Below, piece after piece: positions 24,421-44,742 of a DNA stretch of 64,000 bases. Origin of the DNA: Centroberyx gerrardi (taxonomy: Eukaryota > Chordata > Actinopteri > Beryciformes > Berycidae); NCBI RefSeq assembly GCF_048128805.1, contig NC_136012.1, positions 15,000,225 to 15,064,224 on the forward strand. Reading direction: 5' to 3'. The position numbers and the translations under genes were made by a program. The notes under the pieces were generated by a model that did not search any database, was not told where the DNA came from, and saw only the letters and a list, made by a program, of their open reading frames with translations. Within the stretch, counting starts at the first letter, position 1, and every line of letters starts with the position of its first letter.

Positions 24421-24937
24421 GATTGGTGCGTGTTTATTGGTCCGAAAGAAAAGAAGGCGTGGCTTCGTCATAACAATGCAGTTCAAGCAACATACACGCG
24501 CCAAGGAATGTTTTCAATTAAACATAAACTTTGAATCTTGCTAGCTATCGTTAGTGTCGTCGAGGTTTAACGGTATAACCTGCTCAGGTTAACTCTAGCA
24601 TTAATGCCAATTAGCTGTCGATTTTGCGTTTTTTGGTAGAGAGCGGATTCCCCATGCAGTTGAGAACAATTGTTAGCTGGCTAAGTACAAAATAGCCAAC
24701 GTCAAGCTAACGTTAGCAAGCTAATACCAGCTCAGCGTTTCAGAAAGTCGTTGAAATCCTATAAGAGGAAACAGCAGCCGAATAAGAGTCAACAGTTAAC
24801 CAAACCGTTAACGTTACTTTCTAACCGATGACGTTAGTCGGCTAGAAGCAGCTGCATGCAAGGATAACTTGATGGGACACGACATTTCCGAAGCTGCCAT
24901 CTCCCCTTCTCACCGAACAAGCAAACTAGCCAATAAA
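24421..24937 (+). promoter_or_regulatory. rnf44 promoter and non-coding first exon
   Basis: Two inverted CCAAT boxes (ATTGG at 24422 and 24436) precede a CpG-containing stretch. A splice donor (AATAAA then GTAAGCTT) follows near 24937. The next exon starts after TTTTTACAG near 25671 and contains the ATG. The stretch also holds several AACGTTAGC-like words. Confidence 0.5.
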
Positions 24938-25757
24938 GTAAGCTTTGGGCTGTGTGCTGTTAACTAAGTCACATATTCAATGTTTGTGTCTGGCTGTGGT
25001 GTAACCTAAATACGTGGATCGAATATGCAATGATGCATGAACAAATTGTCCTAACCCTGTGTTAGCTGGCTGGCTAAATATCTTGCTAACAGTAACTGCA
25101 GCTGTTGGACAAAGCATTAGCTAGCCTAGCCTGGCTAAAGTTAGCTCTTCTTCAAGAAGGCACGTCGAATTTATCCTTATGATAGCGAACTAACGGTCGC
25201 GACGACGTTAATGTTTCTAAATGTTTTGCAATGATGTGTACAAGCCTCGTGCTTGTGTCTTAAAACTGTGTAACCGTGGCCGCTAAGTTGCATTGTTGCA
25301 AGCGGTCTTGTTAGCCTACCACCACATCTTTTGTTGTTGCTTTGTCTCTTGAGCACATGGCTTTCCATGTTTCTGTTCATGTAGGCTACAGCGACCCCTA
25401 TTAGGCAAAAATGTCATTCTGTCACGCCGATTCTACCTCATTAGTTAAAGCTTTATGTTTCACCCTTGATGTTTTTTATATCCATATCGCACTGAGTGAT
25501 TAAAATCAGTACTGTGACATTACTGTTATTATTATTATTATTATTTTTTTTACCTCACTTCATTCTGTAACGCCTAGACTGTGTGCCTTGTTTGATGGTC
25601 GTATGGTTAGCAAGCGGTTCCGTGGCACAAGAGACAGTGTTGTTGATTTGCGTATTGGTGTGTTTTTACAGGGTTAAGACAATCAGAGGCAACATACAAG
25701 TGCCTCCACTATACGGTTTCCTTTCCCAGAGCGTGACTCGTCTGCACGACGTCACCA

Positions 25758-31844
<6,087 letters not shown>

Positions 31845-34800
31845 GAACTGTCTGTGAGTGCTTGACTGGAAAGCTGCGCACATCAGAGTCTGTCCCAAAG
31901 CTGGGGACACCTGCCACCTAACCTACGTCCTCCAGTAAATATAGCTTACCAACCCACTACTCCTGCCCCTACCTAAATAATAAGCAATCCAGGATTGTTT
32001 CTGGAGCCTGTCGTACCTCTGCTGTGCTTCATTGTCTGAGTCTCATGAAACCCACTGCCTACTGCAGCCTATAGCCAGAGTTCTGGGATCGCCAGCCACT
32101 TCTTTCTCTGCCCCCTTGTTGCAGATTCCAAAGATTTTCCCTACAATGCATTGTTTGCTGCTTTTGTTTACAGGGTTTCATTTTTATCTAGCGGTTTTGG
32201 TTGTGGTATTCATGGATAGCAGGAGTCCTGCATTGGGAGAGGATAGAGGTGAGTCGGGGGCCTGGAGGATGATAGGCTGGACACCTTGTGCAATTAGCAG
32301 AAAAATAATAGGAATACTTCAACATGGGTATCTGTGTTTGGAGGCAACGCCTGACCATCATAGATGCATGTTTGTGTAGGTGTTGGGCAAAGTGACTTGT
32401 TAATAATGTATGTTCTGCAATAATGTATTGATCATTTCAATAGTTTTACCCCTTTTTCGTTTTAGATTTGCCAATGCTATTGTGAAAGTGTGACTTGCTG
32501 TGGTTAAATACCGATTCTGTTAAGCCTGAGGTTATGGACTGCAAATGATGGGACATGCACCTGTGGGGTGTCTCCTACCCCAGATAATCCACTCTGAAAC
32601 ACAGATCTGGACGAGAGCAGTCATGGATTAATGGACGGAAAGGAGACGACGAGGCGGTGAGGTAGAGGTTTCTTTGAGGAGGGCACTCACTTGCTCAGCA
32701 AAGTGAGCGGAGGGCACAGAGGACTGCTTCTTTTCGAGGTCATCTGGCATAACTGCACAAGTGCTACACCCATCCTCCACGTCAGCATTGTCCCTCTGGC
32801 AAGTGTGTACGCGCGTGTGCATATTTTGTGTGTGTGTGTGTGTCCTGTTCACAGAGCCGATGCATTGTGTAACCACTGGATACAGGGCAGCATGCTAGGA
32901 TTTGCATGGACTGTTGATTCAGACTAGCAATATTTTAATCAAGCATTGCCACCAAATTTATCAAATTCAAGAAAAAGAAAAGACAAAGAAGCATACTAAA
33001 AGAACTGCTTGCTTATTCAGAGAGCGCCATGAGGGAAGGCTAGCATGTGGTTCCACCTTGACAGCAGTTAAGGATGGGAGTCCTCATCTGACGGCTACGC
33101 TGATGCCGGAGAGTTCTGGAGGCCTGTGCAGAAAGCAATATGTGCAGTGAGTGGCGAGTTTTAAATGAACATTTTCTTCCCCTTTTAGGAAGACTGGGCT
33201 TTTTATTTCTTTGTTTGTGAGCCAAATATCCAATATACAGATATAGCCTACTGTTCAAGATTTCAGATCTGCCTTCTTATGACCTTGACAAGCACAAACC
33301 TATTACTAATCTTAAAAAAAAAAAAATCCTTTGTCATTTCCACTTGTTTTAAAAGTATGCTGTTTTTAAAAGGTGTTTATTTATTGGTTTTATCCTCTAG
33401 AGAAAATACATTGAAGGAAACAGTTGGAGCACTAACATTGTTTGTGTATGGTATGTGATATATTCTGGCAACTTGGTCAGGTCATTGTCTTAGGCCATGG
33501 TAATGGTGTTGTAAAAGAGAAATTGTATGTATAGCTTCAGTGTGAATGCTTTTAGATAAATGTTTGAAGACAGAAGAATGTTGAAAACCCTTGTAGAAGT
33601 CACTGGTGACACTCCACCGTGTGCCGGCTGTCTGTATCCCACGGTGATCAGGAAGGGATTCAAATGACACGCTCAGAGCCGGAGTGTTCAGTAGTGTAGA
33701 TACACTGTTAGACTTCTAGTTCCCTGCTTGTGTTCACACTTAAAAAAAACCCAGGATATATTTAGGGCGGGGGTAAAGAGAAACAAATGAATTTTTGCTC
33801 TGGATTCACTCCTGTCTATAACTGCCCCAGTAAGCACTAATAGGCAGTTGTAACCTTTGCTTTCATGTGTAAAGAGATCTTGCCTTTTCTTTACTTTGTT
33901 TTTTTTTTTTTCTTAAAGCGAATGTGAGTCTTTGACGTGTGTGCCACCTTCAAGAAAAAAAAAGCCATTTAATGAGTTAAACCCACAGCTTTGAGAATTA
34001 ACCTATGTGTACATATCTATTCGCTGGCATATATTGTAAGTTTAAAAAAAATCACTCAGGGCCTCTCGGTATATAAAAATAAAGGAAAACAGTCCATTTC
34101 AAATGGAAAGGATGCCATGAAAGGGGTATATTTGAATTTAGTTGGTCGTTTTCCTCAGACCATGAATAATTTAATGTAATCAATTCTAATATTCTGTTTT
34201 GTCAGGAGTAGTAGATATTACATCATTTAAAGACAGGCATGCAAGAAAAAAGATCAGTAAAGATGTTATGAATATTCACAGAAAAGAGGCAATGTATACA
34301 CTGCAACTCATTACAAGTGTATTATTCAAACCTGTTTAACTTTTGTTCTTGTACTCGAACCACATGTTCAAACATAGCGGTTGTGATCCCATTTCTAAAT
34401 GTGCCATGGTGCACACTATCCTACCTAAGTCACTTCCAAAACTACTTCAAAGGTGTTTGCATGACTTAACAAAAAAAAAAAAAACAACGTTAAACAAGCG
34501 TGTTATAAGTGGAGGATATCTAGAAATCTGGTGGGGACCTATTTAATGGTGCACAATATGCATGCTTGTCGACCAGATCCCAACTGATTTTTAGCTCTAG
34601 TTGGCTTTGGGTTCTGGGGGTTTGGATCTTAATGCTCAGCTGATAACTGCCATGCATTGTACTGCACACATTTGTAATAGAACTGAATGACTACAAGATT
34701 TTATTGCGCTAACTTCATTTTATAGGAGAAAAAAAAAACACTGAAAAAAAAAAAACTGGTCTTGAACCCAGGATTTGAAAATTCTTGAATACATTGTGTT

Positions 34801-35890
34801 AATGTTATTGCCCTAATGACTGAAAATTACATGCTCTGAAACTACTGTAGTTTATCAAAAGCCATAGTGAAAAGGTGCTAGATGTTCTGCTTTAGGTATG
34901 ATAACTCTCACTTGCGTGAATGCAATAGTTTGTCATGGATCCCATGTATTCTTAAAGCATGTTATACTAATACCCCTAAACAATGTCAGTGAAAATCAAT
35001 ATAGTTTAAGGAATAAAAAAATAAAATGTTGTCATACTTATTTCAGTGTAGTACTGTATCTGCCTATCGGGCTCTTGCTCTCAGTGTATCAATATCTTAA
35101 AATGTATTGTTCACATCTAGATACCTTCACTTAAATTTTAGCACTATTATTTTTGGGAGTAAGTATTTAATTGACAATATCCAGCTACCCTATTAAATAA
35201 AATGAAAAGAGAACCTCCCATTAAGGCCTAAGTAATCACAAACTTTTAAGAAGACAACTGAGAATAGAGTCTTGTAGTCTTTCTGTTAAAAAGAATTATT
35301 GAATAATCTCACAGCTTGTGTGGTGCAAAAATGTGTTCCAATAAGCAGCTAAAATTTATTTAGGATTTGTGATTGATTGCTCCGTAGATGCCATATATTG
35401 TTTACCAATGATTTTTGCTGTGGTGGGATAGTGGTTTACTGTTCTTACTCCCCCTGGCCTCTAGGGGTCCTTGCCTGAACACCAGACTACCCACCCGCCA
35501 ACAGAGCCAGGGGCATGTGTTCTGTGTTAGGCAGATATTTTGCTTTGGTACTTGCACATTTACAGTTACCTCATTTTTTCCATGTTTGTATTGGGGGTGG
35601 GGGGGTGGGGTGAGAAAACAACTAATATATATTATATATAGGAAATGGTTCTTAATGTTATAATTTTTCATTCCATTGGAATCATATTGTTTGTAGCATT
35701 TAACATAACTAGTTATAGTGTATTATATATACATCTGTATACTGTTTGAAATTTTTAAGATTTGTACTTTTTTTAAATGAAAGTTGCTAGTTATGCTTTA
35801 CCAAGTAGTGCAATCATATTTTTTTTTTAATTGTTGTGGCTGATTTGAGAGGGTTGTTCACTAATAAATGTATGATGTATACCAATATCA
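31845..35890 (+). other. Long 3' untranslated region of rnf44
   Basis: No further coding region is seen after the rnf44 stop. The segment is AT-rich, as vertebrate 3' UTRs are. It ends plausibly at the AATAAA of 35863-35868. It includes short GT and G-rich tracts (32829-32845 and 35590-35611). Confidence 0.5.
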
Positions 35891-37323
35891 CACTTGTGTC
35901 AGTATCTTATTTGACTTAAGGTATTCAAAGGTTAAACAAAAATGAAATGCTTAAGTCATTCTCAAAATTACCACCTCCACTAATGTCACTCCCATCAAAA
36001 TTATAGCTTACTCTCAGCATTTCTTCCATTCATAGGCGGCTATCAAATCAGTCATAACATTTACACGCAGGTGAAGAGAGAAAAGGTGCTGGTACGCCTC
36101 ATTACCACAAGCTTGAGTGCAAGTGCTGTACATTCTCAATGAATCCACATTTTTAAAATGTTTTAATTTATAGTTGGAAAATTACATCTTTACATGACGA
36201 GCCCATTCAGATGTTAGACAGGCAAAATAGGCATCTATGAATAACCACAGGCACACTATGGGCGGACTCGTACTATACTAGATACAGCCACATGTAAAAG
36301 CTGTGGCTTCCTTTCAATATTGTATTTTTAAACTTCGTTATGAGCTTGAGGCAGTCCGCCTCTTACATAGCAACCAACCTGCATTTGGTCATTTTATGAC
36401 ACAGAAGAGTCAACTTGTTTGCATAAAAAAAGAACAAAAACAAATGTTAAGTACGGTGAATCTCAGGTTTGTTCTTAAATATCTAACCTATATACAGGGC
36501 ATGGCTCATTTGAAACAGGGTTCCCACATTTCCTTTATGTCCAAATCCACCAACCTGCTCCCTGAAGTATTACATTTGCTCTCCACAGAACATGGATTAA
36601 CAATCACAGCAGTGCCAAACCCAAGTTACACCAGTTCTATGCTTCTCAGTCACTGTGGAGAAAGCACATGTGCAAACTTAAGGCAAAAAGGGTGTTGAAT
36701 TGGGACAAATGGATCAAACATCATGTCTTTAGTTTGTCTGGCTTTAACGATAGCACAAAGAAATAGCCTTGGAATTCACACCATCGCAAGAATCCATACA
36801 TATCCAATATCCATGCTGCATCCTACACGTATCACTTACTGTACAAGCAGCCTCCCTCAGTTGCCCAGACATGAATTAATTTGGAATCCGATTCCGGTTT
36901 TGCACATAAGCTAAGCTACTGTTTCAGTACATTTCAGCACATAATTAATCCTTTGGTGCAACAGTTACGGGAAAGGAAGGACAACTGGCTTTGAGAAGAG
37001 TAAACAGGTAGCTAGATACAGATAATGGAAAACAAACTCCTTCACCCTCACAGATACAAAGATGATGAGTTCAAGGAAAGACTTCAAGAAGCAATATTTA
37101 TTCGATAAAATTCAAGACTTTCCAGGCTATTGGGAACCCTGTAAACACAACCAAATAAGGACTGGATGCAGGGCGGTTTAAATTTTTCCAGGTTAGGATT
37201 TTATCTCAGTGATCCCTTGTGCATAATGGCCATTTAACAAAAGAAGAAAAAGGGAAAAAAAAAAAGGAGATGGGTGGGGGTGGAGAAAAATGCGTTTTCC
37301 ACGTAGAGGAGGTGTGCAATCTG
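35891..37323 (-). other. Region between rnf44 and faf2 3' ends
   Basis: rnf44 and faf2 converge here. A minus-strand AATAAA (plus TTTATT at 37097-37102) lies about 220 bp past the faf2 stop and could end that transcript. Nothing coding is recognised in the rest. Confidence 0.4.
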
Positions 37324-40300
37324 TTAATCGTCCGTAAGGTCCTGAACAAAAAGGACCTCGGAGCGGCTAAGTCCCGCCTCTTTCAGTGTGGGTGGGTTGG
37401 GCTGCTCCTCGGTTGGAAGGCAGGGCAAGACTCGGCGGGGGAAGTTTGTGACTATCTGAAACTTCTCTGGGGTTTCTTTCAAAGAGAAGAGGAAGTCATA
37501 TATTACCTGGGAAGGAAAGAAATATGTAAGTGAGCACTCTGATATGGTGTTCAGTGACATAAGAAATGCAACACTTATCCATAATGATGTGATGATACCC
37601 TCTCTGGTGCCATGAAACACAACAAAATTAAGCATTACTTAAACTACTGGACTTAGCAAACGCTTAACGGTTTGATTAGAAGCTTATTAAAATTAATTTT
37701 AATTATCCATCCATGGCACTGTATGCATGGCCTTGATGACTTTGGTCCTCACCGTCAGAGACTGCCCGAAGAGGAATCGTCTCTCTACTCGTGTGTCATT
37801 GGGCAACTTAAACACTATTTTGACACTGTCTGGATCATCTGCAGGCGGCTCTGGAGGAAGACATTCTGACTTCCTCTCCTTCTCCTCCTCCAGCGTCTAC
37901 AGCCATACAACAGACATTGTCACAACATGAATCAAATTAACTCAAATTTTAAAAAAAGAACATCACTACATTGAGTCGTCAGTCCCAAAAAAGAACACCG
38001 ATTAGTTTAAATCTCTGCGTAGGTGGGTAAATAGAACACAAAAGGAAAAGATGTCTCACCCGTCGTCTCCTCTCCTCAGCAAGAGCGCTCTGTCGGACCT
38101 TCTCCTCCTCTTGCCTCACCTGCTCCTCTTCCTCCCTCTTCTTTCGGTCCTTCTCCTGGTCGGCACGGAGGGAGGCCAGATAGGCTTCGTCCTGCTGCTG
38201 CCTCAGCACTTGGGTCTGGTTCCTCTCCTCCCTGAAACAAACATATGACTCTGTACTTGTACACCAACAACCTATGCTGGTACACCAACAATCTGGGGCA
38301 TCAAACCAAGGATGATTTAGTGTCGTTCTGCTTCAGTTCCAGTGAATTGAACTTTTGCTTAAAGGTAGTTTACCTTTTCTCTATAGAGATATAAAGTAAT
38401 GTGATTAATCAGGCCCAACCTGTAACTGCAGTATGGTAGTTGAAACTTTTACATTTAGGGCTAAAAATGTTTGTAATGTTTGAAAACCCCCCAAAAAATA
38501 AACCTGTAGTTTGAGTTAAAGAATATTGCCAGAATATTATAGTACTGCATTCTTCACTATCAAAATTGAACACATGAAAAACAACCAGTTTTAATATTAC
38601 AACACACTCATTTTCTAAATGTAACTATTTTTTAAATGTCCCTGGCAAAACAAAAAATGAGTGGCTGGTAGAATTTGAGCATCCACTAGCCCTTGTGGAT
38701 GATGGCTCTGGATCAACTGAGGCATTAGAATCCTTAAATAATGTTGACCCAATAAAGTTGTTCATTTCTTGTCTCAGCATTATTTCACTTTGGTTGAAGG
38801 TTTGGTCTGTTAGCACTGCTGCCTCACAGCTAGAAGGTCCTGGGTTCAAATCCCGGCCCTGGTCCTTTGTCTGTGGAGTTTGCATGTTCTCCCTGTGTTT
38901 GTGTAGGTTTCCTCCCACAGTCCAAAAACATGCAAGTCAGGTGAATTGAAGACTCTAAATTGCTCTATATCTGTTAGCCCAGCGATGGACTGTCTTTTGT
39001 TTGCATCCTGTATCACTTTGTGATAGGTAGGTAGGCTCATTCTCTGTAAAGTCCTGTGTGAAATGCTTTGTGATGAAGGGCTATATAAACTTGACTAGCA
39101 CACATGTCCAGACAGGATCATGAACAATAAACTACCAATACTACCAATGCCCCAGGTTATCTTAAAGTATGTTTTAAAGATCCAGTGCAATGATTTCAAC
39201 TCAGTCAAGAAACATTTGATGTTGATTTCTGTAGGTGTAGGTGACATCATCTGTTTGATTCTATTGAAACCAGAAGGAGGGTTTTTCCAAAAGAAAAAGA
39301 AAAAAATTTCTGCAATGCTGACAGTTTCAATGTAAAGTTAATGTAAAATTACCCTATTGGGTAACTGGTCCTTTGTTAAATTATACCATGAAAATCAGAA
39401 ATGTAATTCTTCTTGCACTGGACCTTTTAAAAACAGTCTAAAAAAACATACTTCTAACAAAAAAAGTCAAAAACCTTTTTGTTGCAAAGACATACTTTAG
39501 TGAGACCACTTCCCCAAGGTACACCAAATTTCTCAAACCTTGAAAATGTCACAACGCAGATCATGATAACCACAGGAGAGCTAATGAACACAGTGAACAA
39601 CTGGAATGAGCCCACTTCATGTAAAGTTCGAGGTTAAGGTTAACAGTTTATCAAATTAAACTGCAGTGGCATTTATGTCAAATTTATGTACGTTGATATT
39701 AGATCTTTGCAAAATCTCTCAGCACACCTGAGCTCTCCGAAAAACACACTTCTGCCTCAAGGAAGGATGGACTGAACTCAGTTACCAATCCTAGGGTGTC
39801 ACATTATGAGCTTCCATGCCAACCCCAAAACAATCATGATGTGTAACTTCCAATCATTCCCCTATGTAAATGGAAGGTCAGGTGTCTGAAATCAAGCAAT
39901 CCATTGAGTTTAATGAGCCTCCCTACCGTTCAAGGCGCTCCGACATCAGATATGTTTGGTTGGCATCCATGATGAAGGTGAGCTGGTTGATGAGGTCCTC
40001 TGGCTGGATGAGGCCCTCAAGTCTGCCGACCACTGTCATCTTACGGTCCTTCAGCATGATCATGGCCAGGAACGGGTAGGTGTTCTCCCGCAATGCCTGG
40101 GACACTGAAACAAACCCAACAAACAGGACCCATTACATAACTTCTTAATCAGACACGGTCGTCCTCTGATCACTGTAGCAGTGGGCGATATTTGTAACAG
40201 TATATATCACAGTATAGTTGTTTTTCCTGGTAATTTATACCCTGAGGGAATGCCTGTATTTTGCCGAGGGTTCAACAGTGCAGTTACTTTAACTTTTTGT

Positions 40301-43300
40301 TTTTGTTAATTTAAGGGAAGGTATCAATTAAGTATTCTGCCTTTTGTATTTGGAACACTTTTGGGTAAAACTGAAACAAAAGAAGCTTACAATATTCGTA
40401 CAACATTTGATGATAATTTCCTGCTCAAAGTCTGACTTTTTATAACCAAATTATGGCCACGTCATGAAAGATGCCCCCCTCTTATATACAATCGCTTCAT
40501 TGTTCTGTTGGCTTTCACTTTTTTCCACGGAAATTAGGAGGGGAGCTTGTTTCACTTTCGCTTCACTTAAGTTTCATGTCTGCTTAGGCCCACATAAACA
40601 ATTACACACAGGTGCTACAGCAGCCCTACATATGTGTTTTCAGCAATTTCGCTGAACTACTTTGAAAACTACTTTATGTTAAGTCTATAAAACGTAAATA
40701 CCCAAAGGTTGTTTGCTTCCAGCTTTTCTGGCTCATCCGGAAGAAATGATATGGGCAAATCTGAACTGTAGCACAGATTTCTACCAGTGAATCTTTTCCA
40801 CTGGTAAACCGCCCACCACAAAATCACTGAATGGAAGAATTACTAGAGATGGATGAGGAATGAGCTTATCCATCTAGTACTACATAGTAGCAATGATCCA
40901 GTAGGTATGAGCTCAAACAATCCAAATCACGTTTGATCAGAAGATTTTTTTTTTTTATTTGGATAAAAGACAGCTGACACTAAACCGATGAATATACACT
41001 GACATTATTGATATTCATATTGATCAGAACATCCCTTCTCCATACAGCTGCTGGTAAGGAGTTAGGTAAATTCAATCCATTGTGCATTTTGACTCCTGCC
41101 TTTATAATCATAAGACATGTTATAATAATAGCTGCCAGGAAACACAAGATTGGTACATAGTAGTAAATGTATCTACCTCTGTATCCCTCAGGCTTGGTGG
41201 TAGAGCATGCCCAAAAGAGCATTCGCGTGTTGAGGAAGGCTATGACCTCTTCTGTACATAACGTCGAGCTAGAAAGTGAGAAATCAGTAGAACAAAATAA
41301 ATTATTCAACAGAGCACAATGTTTTTATGTGCACATGGTTAGATAAATCAAAAAATATTAGCCTATACTTTCATATTAAATTGAAGCTTATGTGCCTTCA
41401 CAACATGCGGCACAGAGACTGTTCTGATAGCCTGGTGCTATGTAACAAATCACAATGTCTGATGTTCGGGCATCAAAACAAATAACATACCGGCAGAACT
41501 CGTCGGTGTCTTGGTGATCCTCCCCATGAAGGTACACTAACAAGTAGCGGAGCTCGCGTTTGGCATCATTCAGTGCCTACGTGTTTCAGGGTAAACAAAA
41601 GCAATGCAACATATTGGAATTTCACCTTGCTCAGCATTTTGTGGTTTGTGAAGCAAGGATAACGCAACATCCATATCATGTTTGTTAGCAAAATATTTTT
41701 TTTAAAATTCTGTAACATGTTGAGATAGGTAATAACTTTGTCGTGTCATTTCTGCTTACATTAATTCACCCATTTTAAGAACAGAACGACTGGCAAACGG
41801 GATCTAAAAATCCCATGAATTTTTGCCATAGGAAATGATGACAACACTTCACAAGCTTGTGAACTCACCTGGCTGTATGTTCCCTGGTAAAATACAGGAT
41901 GTGACCGACCATACTTCTCCTCAAAGCTATGAATAAAGGACACAACATCTCCGACAGGGTCTGTGACACGACCACGAGGATCTGGCCTGATGAACCGCAG
42001 GGCAAACCTTTGAGAAAAAAAAAGACATTGTGTAATCAATTATCCTCATCTATCCAGAGGTTCTAAGTGTCATTCAAAGTGCATGAATTACCTGAATATG
42101 TCCAGAAGTGTGTAATATGTAAATCTGAAAGGTAGCATTATCAAGTAGTAACTCCATCCTAGTAATCCCTGAAAAAACATTGGGGAGAAACAACAAAATG
42201 CGATTAAAAACGAAGCCACTTGGACTGAACTTTCCTTTAAAGATTGACTTCTTAAACTATGGTCCAAAGCGGAACAACCCTGGCTTTAACGTAGCATCTA
42301 GTCACTGTAGCCTATTTATTATGTCAAAATAATGTCTGAGTGACAACATTGTCCAGAAAAATATGGATTGATCAAGATCAAGTGTCTCCTTTACAATGTG
42401 GTTTTGTGGCAAGCCGGAAGAATATTTTTACACAATATTGTATCAAGAATCCCATATCTTCTATTGTGGAGTAAAAATATTGTTACACCCCCATACGACA
42501 ACAGTCAGTTTCATTCTAATGCACATACATGAAAGCCTGTAGACCTACCCTGGGTTGTGGCCTCGAGACGATGTAACTATATACTCTATGGTCTGCTGTA
42601 TTGACCTGTAAGGGTCTGGATGGTGGAGGGTTAAACACACTGGGAACTCCTTCCTGTTCATTGAGTCTGTCTTGTACTGCAGCCTGAAACACAAAGGATC
42701 ACTGTGTTAGCCCATCAGGCCTACATTAACTACTTCAACAAACCAGAAAAAAAATGAGGATGAAGCAAAGCAAGGCAACACACTTCACACTGTCTGTATA
42801 GGCTACATGACAAACAGACCCATGACAATGCATTTGTATATTCTCAGTGACTTTAACACCATGCTTTAACCTGTCATATGTGATCTTACCTCTATATTCC
42901 AATTATGCTGTTCTAATGTACGACGACATTGGTCCATTGATTCCAAACCAGTCAGGTCCTGCCGGATAGGAAAAGAAAATCAGACTGCAGGCCTTTACGC
43001 TTGAAAACGATTGAATCTGATATAGACTCAGATATTTGGTGGCTTACTAGCAACTGGTTTGCTGTCAAGTTCTCCATATGATCAGCAAGAATAGTATAAA
43101 TCTAGCTCGGTTAACAAAATTAAACACACAAGGGAATTGAGTTGTTTAACTATTTAGCTATATAGCTAGCTAACCTGGCAGCTAACGTCAATTTGTAGAA
43201 ACAAAATTCGTTAACCCCAAGTAGCATAGGTGACGTTAGCTTTCTGAGTAATCGAGCGATTTTAATGGTTAGCTAACTGTCCACTAGGATAGTTAGCAAG

Positions 43301-43894
43301 CGAAAGACGGGAGGGGAAGAAAAGTTATAGGTAGCACATATAACGTTACAAAAATCTACTTAGAAAACTTTAACAATTTAGTGTTATAGCTGATAACAGC
43401 ACAACAGTTGTGTGTCGCTGACAAACTCAACTGTCAGTTCATGATTTCCAAGCTAATGTTAACTTAGCAAATGTTTGATAGCTAACGTTAGCGTCAGGGG
43501 TAAAGTTAATGTCGACGTTAAAAACGCAGTCTGGTTAATAGGGGTTCACAAAGTTCGATCATTTTCTCTCAACAGTAAAAAGTATATATGTTATTCTGGC
43601 CCGCTAACTCGTTAGCTGGATTAGCTAATAGCTAGCTCTGCTAGCGTTAGCAGAGCTGTGGTTCAAGTTGACGGGTATCGTTAGGGGGCTGGGGTATCGA
43701 AGTTGACTGTGCAAAAAAGCGTTTTAACAGACATGGCTTTCATTGTATACAATAATTTAGTATACGCGATAATTTATTAACACATGAGGTTTAAATCAGA
43801 AACATGTTAGTGTTGAATTTAGGCTGTCTACCTGAAATTGGAGGAGTTTTTCGGTCTGCGCCTGAGATAATTCTTGCTCCTCTGGCGCCGCCAT
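37324..43894 (-). CDS. faf2: FAS-associated factor 2 (UBXD8/ETEA), 445 aa, 11 exons
   Basis: The protein is an ER and lipid-droplet adaptor that recruits p97/VCP to ubiquitinated clients. Exons in transcript order: 43894-43832, 42958-42890, 42683-42549, 42168-42092, 42007-41869, 41576-41491, 41268-41177, 40104-39927, 38231-38060, 37896-37753, 37506-37324. All phases close, and the length equals that of the human protein. Domains: UBA (about 12-48, containing LTGLESMDQCRRTLEQHNW), a membrane hairpin starting GLLGWSYYLIMLPFRF at residue 90, a UAS thioredoxin-like domain (about 140-275), a charged coiled coil (about 275-350), and a UBX domain ending VLFVQDLTDD. Intron 1 is rich in AACGTTAGC words. 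Confidence 0.96.
38770..39105 (+). mobile_element. tRNA-derived SINE (V-SINE-like) in a faf2 intron
   Basis: A tRNA-like head contains a B-box-like GGGTTCAAATCCCGG. The conserved phrase GAGTTTGCATGTTCTCCC and CCTCCCACAGTCCAAA follow, and the 3' part ends in GGGCTATATAAACTTGACT. This order is that of a widespread fish tRNA-derived SINE. It is antisense to faf2. Confidence 0.75.
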
Positions 43895-44742
43895 CTTACC
43901 TCGCCAATCATCTAGCAAGGCGTAACGTTACCGACGTCAACTTTCTTTCCCGGTGCTGCCTCTGTTGTCAAGACCACTGCTGGCTACTGCCGCCTATCTT
44001 TCAGGATGTGACCAGGAGGATCAGTGCTCAGAAGATGCTACACATCACTGACTAGTACTAACTGTAACCAGGGATTATAGTGTGTTTGTGTGTGTATTTG
44101 GGGATTTACGGATTTACCCATAATGTATCATCTTATTACATCATAGCAGTGAGTATCAAACCGATAATATAATACTTCCATGTATCAAACTGGCTATGCC
44201 TCCCTTTCCTAAAGACTTTCAAGCAGTAACGCCTTTTCGTGCTTTTGGGATTAACAAATTAGTTATTCGACCTCCCTTAGCTTCTTTCCTTAGGGTAGCA
44301 CACATTAAAACTATTTAACTAGAATAACATAACTCTCACACACAAACTCACATAGTGACCATTTACACATTTTGTACTTGTTAAGTGAAAATGCATTTAT
44401 TTAGACATTTTTGGTCTGAATTCCATGAATCTTGTCGGATTAAAAAGGAAGTTCTAGTGATTTATGTGAATGTCTAAAATGAAAAAGTTGGTAAAAAATA
44501 TTCACCCAGTTTCAACTTTTTTTCTGTCAGTGTGGTAGCGTACATAAAAAACAAACCTGACACTATTCCCACACCTTAATCTTTTAATTTTCTTGCTCTA
44601 TCAACTTCTCATGAGAAATAGAAACATAATGCAAAATATTAAGCCAACAATGCAATGACACAAAATGGATGAGATCAAGAAATAATCAGTTCCACAATAT
44701 CAATTTGCATGTCCTAATTTCCAAGCGATGAGGCCCCTCTGG
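43895..44742. other. faf2 upstream region and pin4 3' region
   Basis: faf2 starts at the right-hand end of its gene, and pin4 ends about 850 bp further right on the same strand. A minus-strand AATAAA (plus TTTATT at 44396-44401) is a candidate pin4 poly(A) signal. GC-rich sequence at 43880-43990 is the likely faf2 promoter. Confidence 0.4.
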
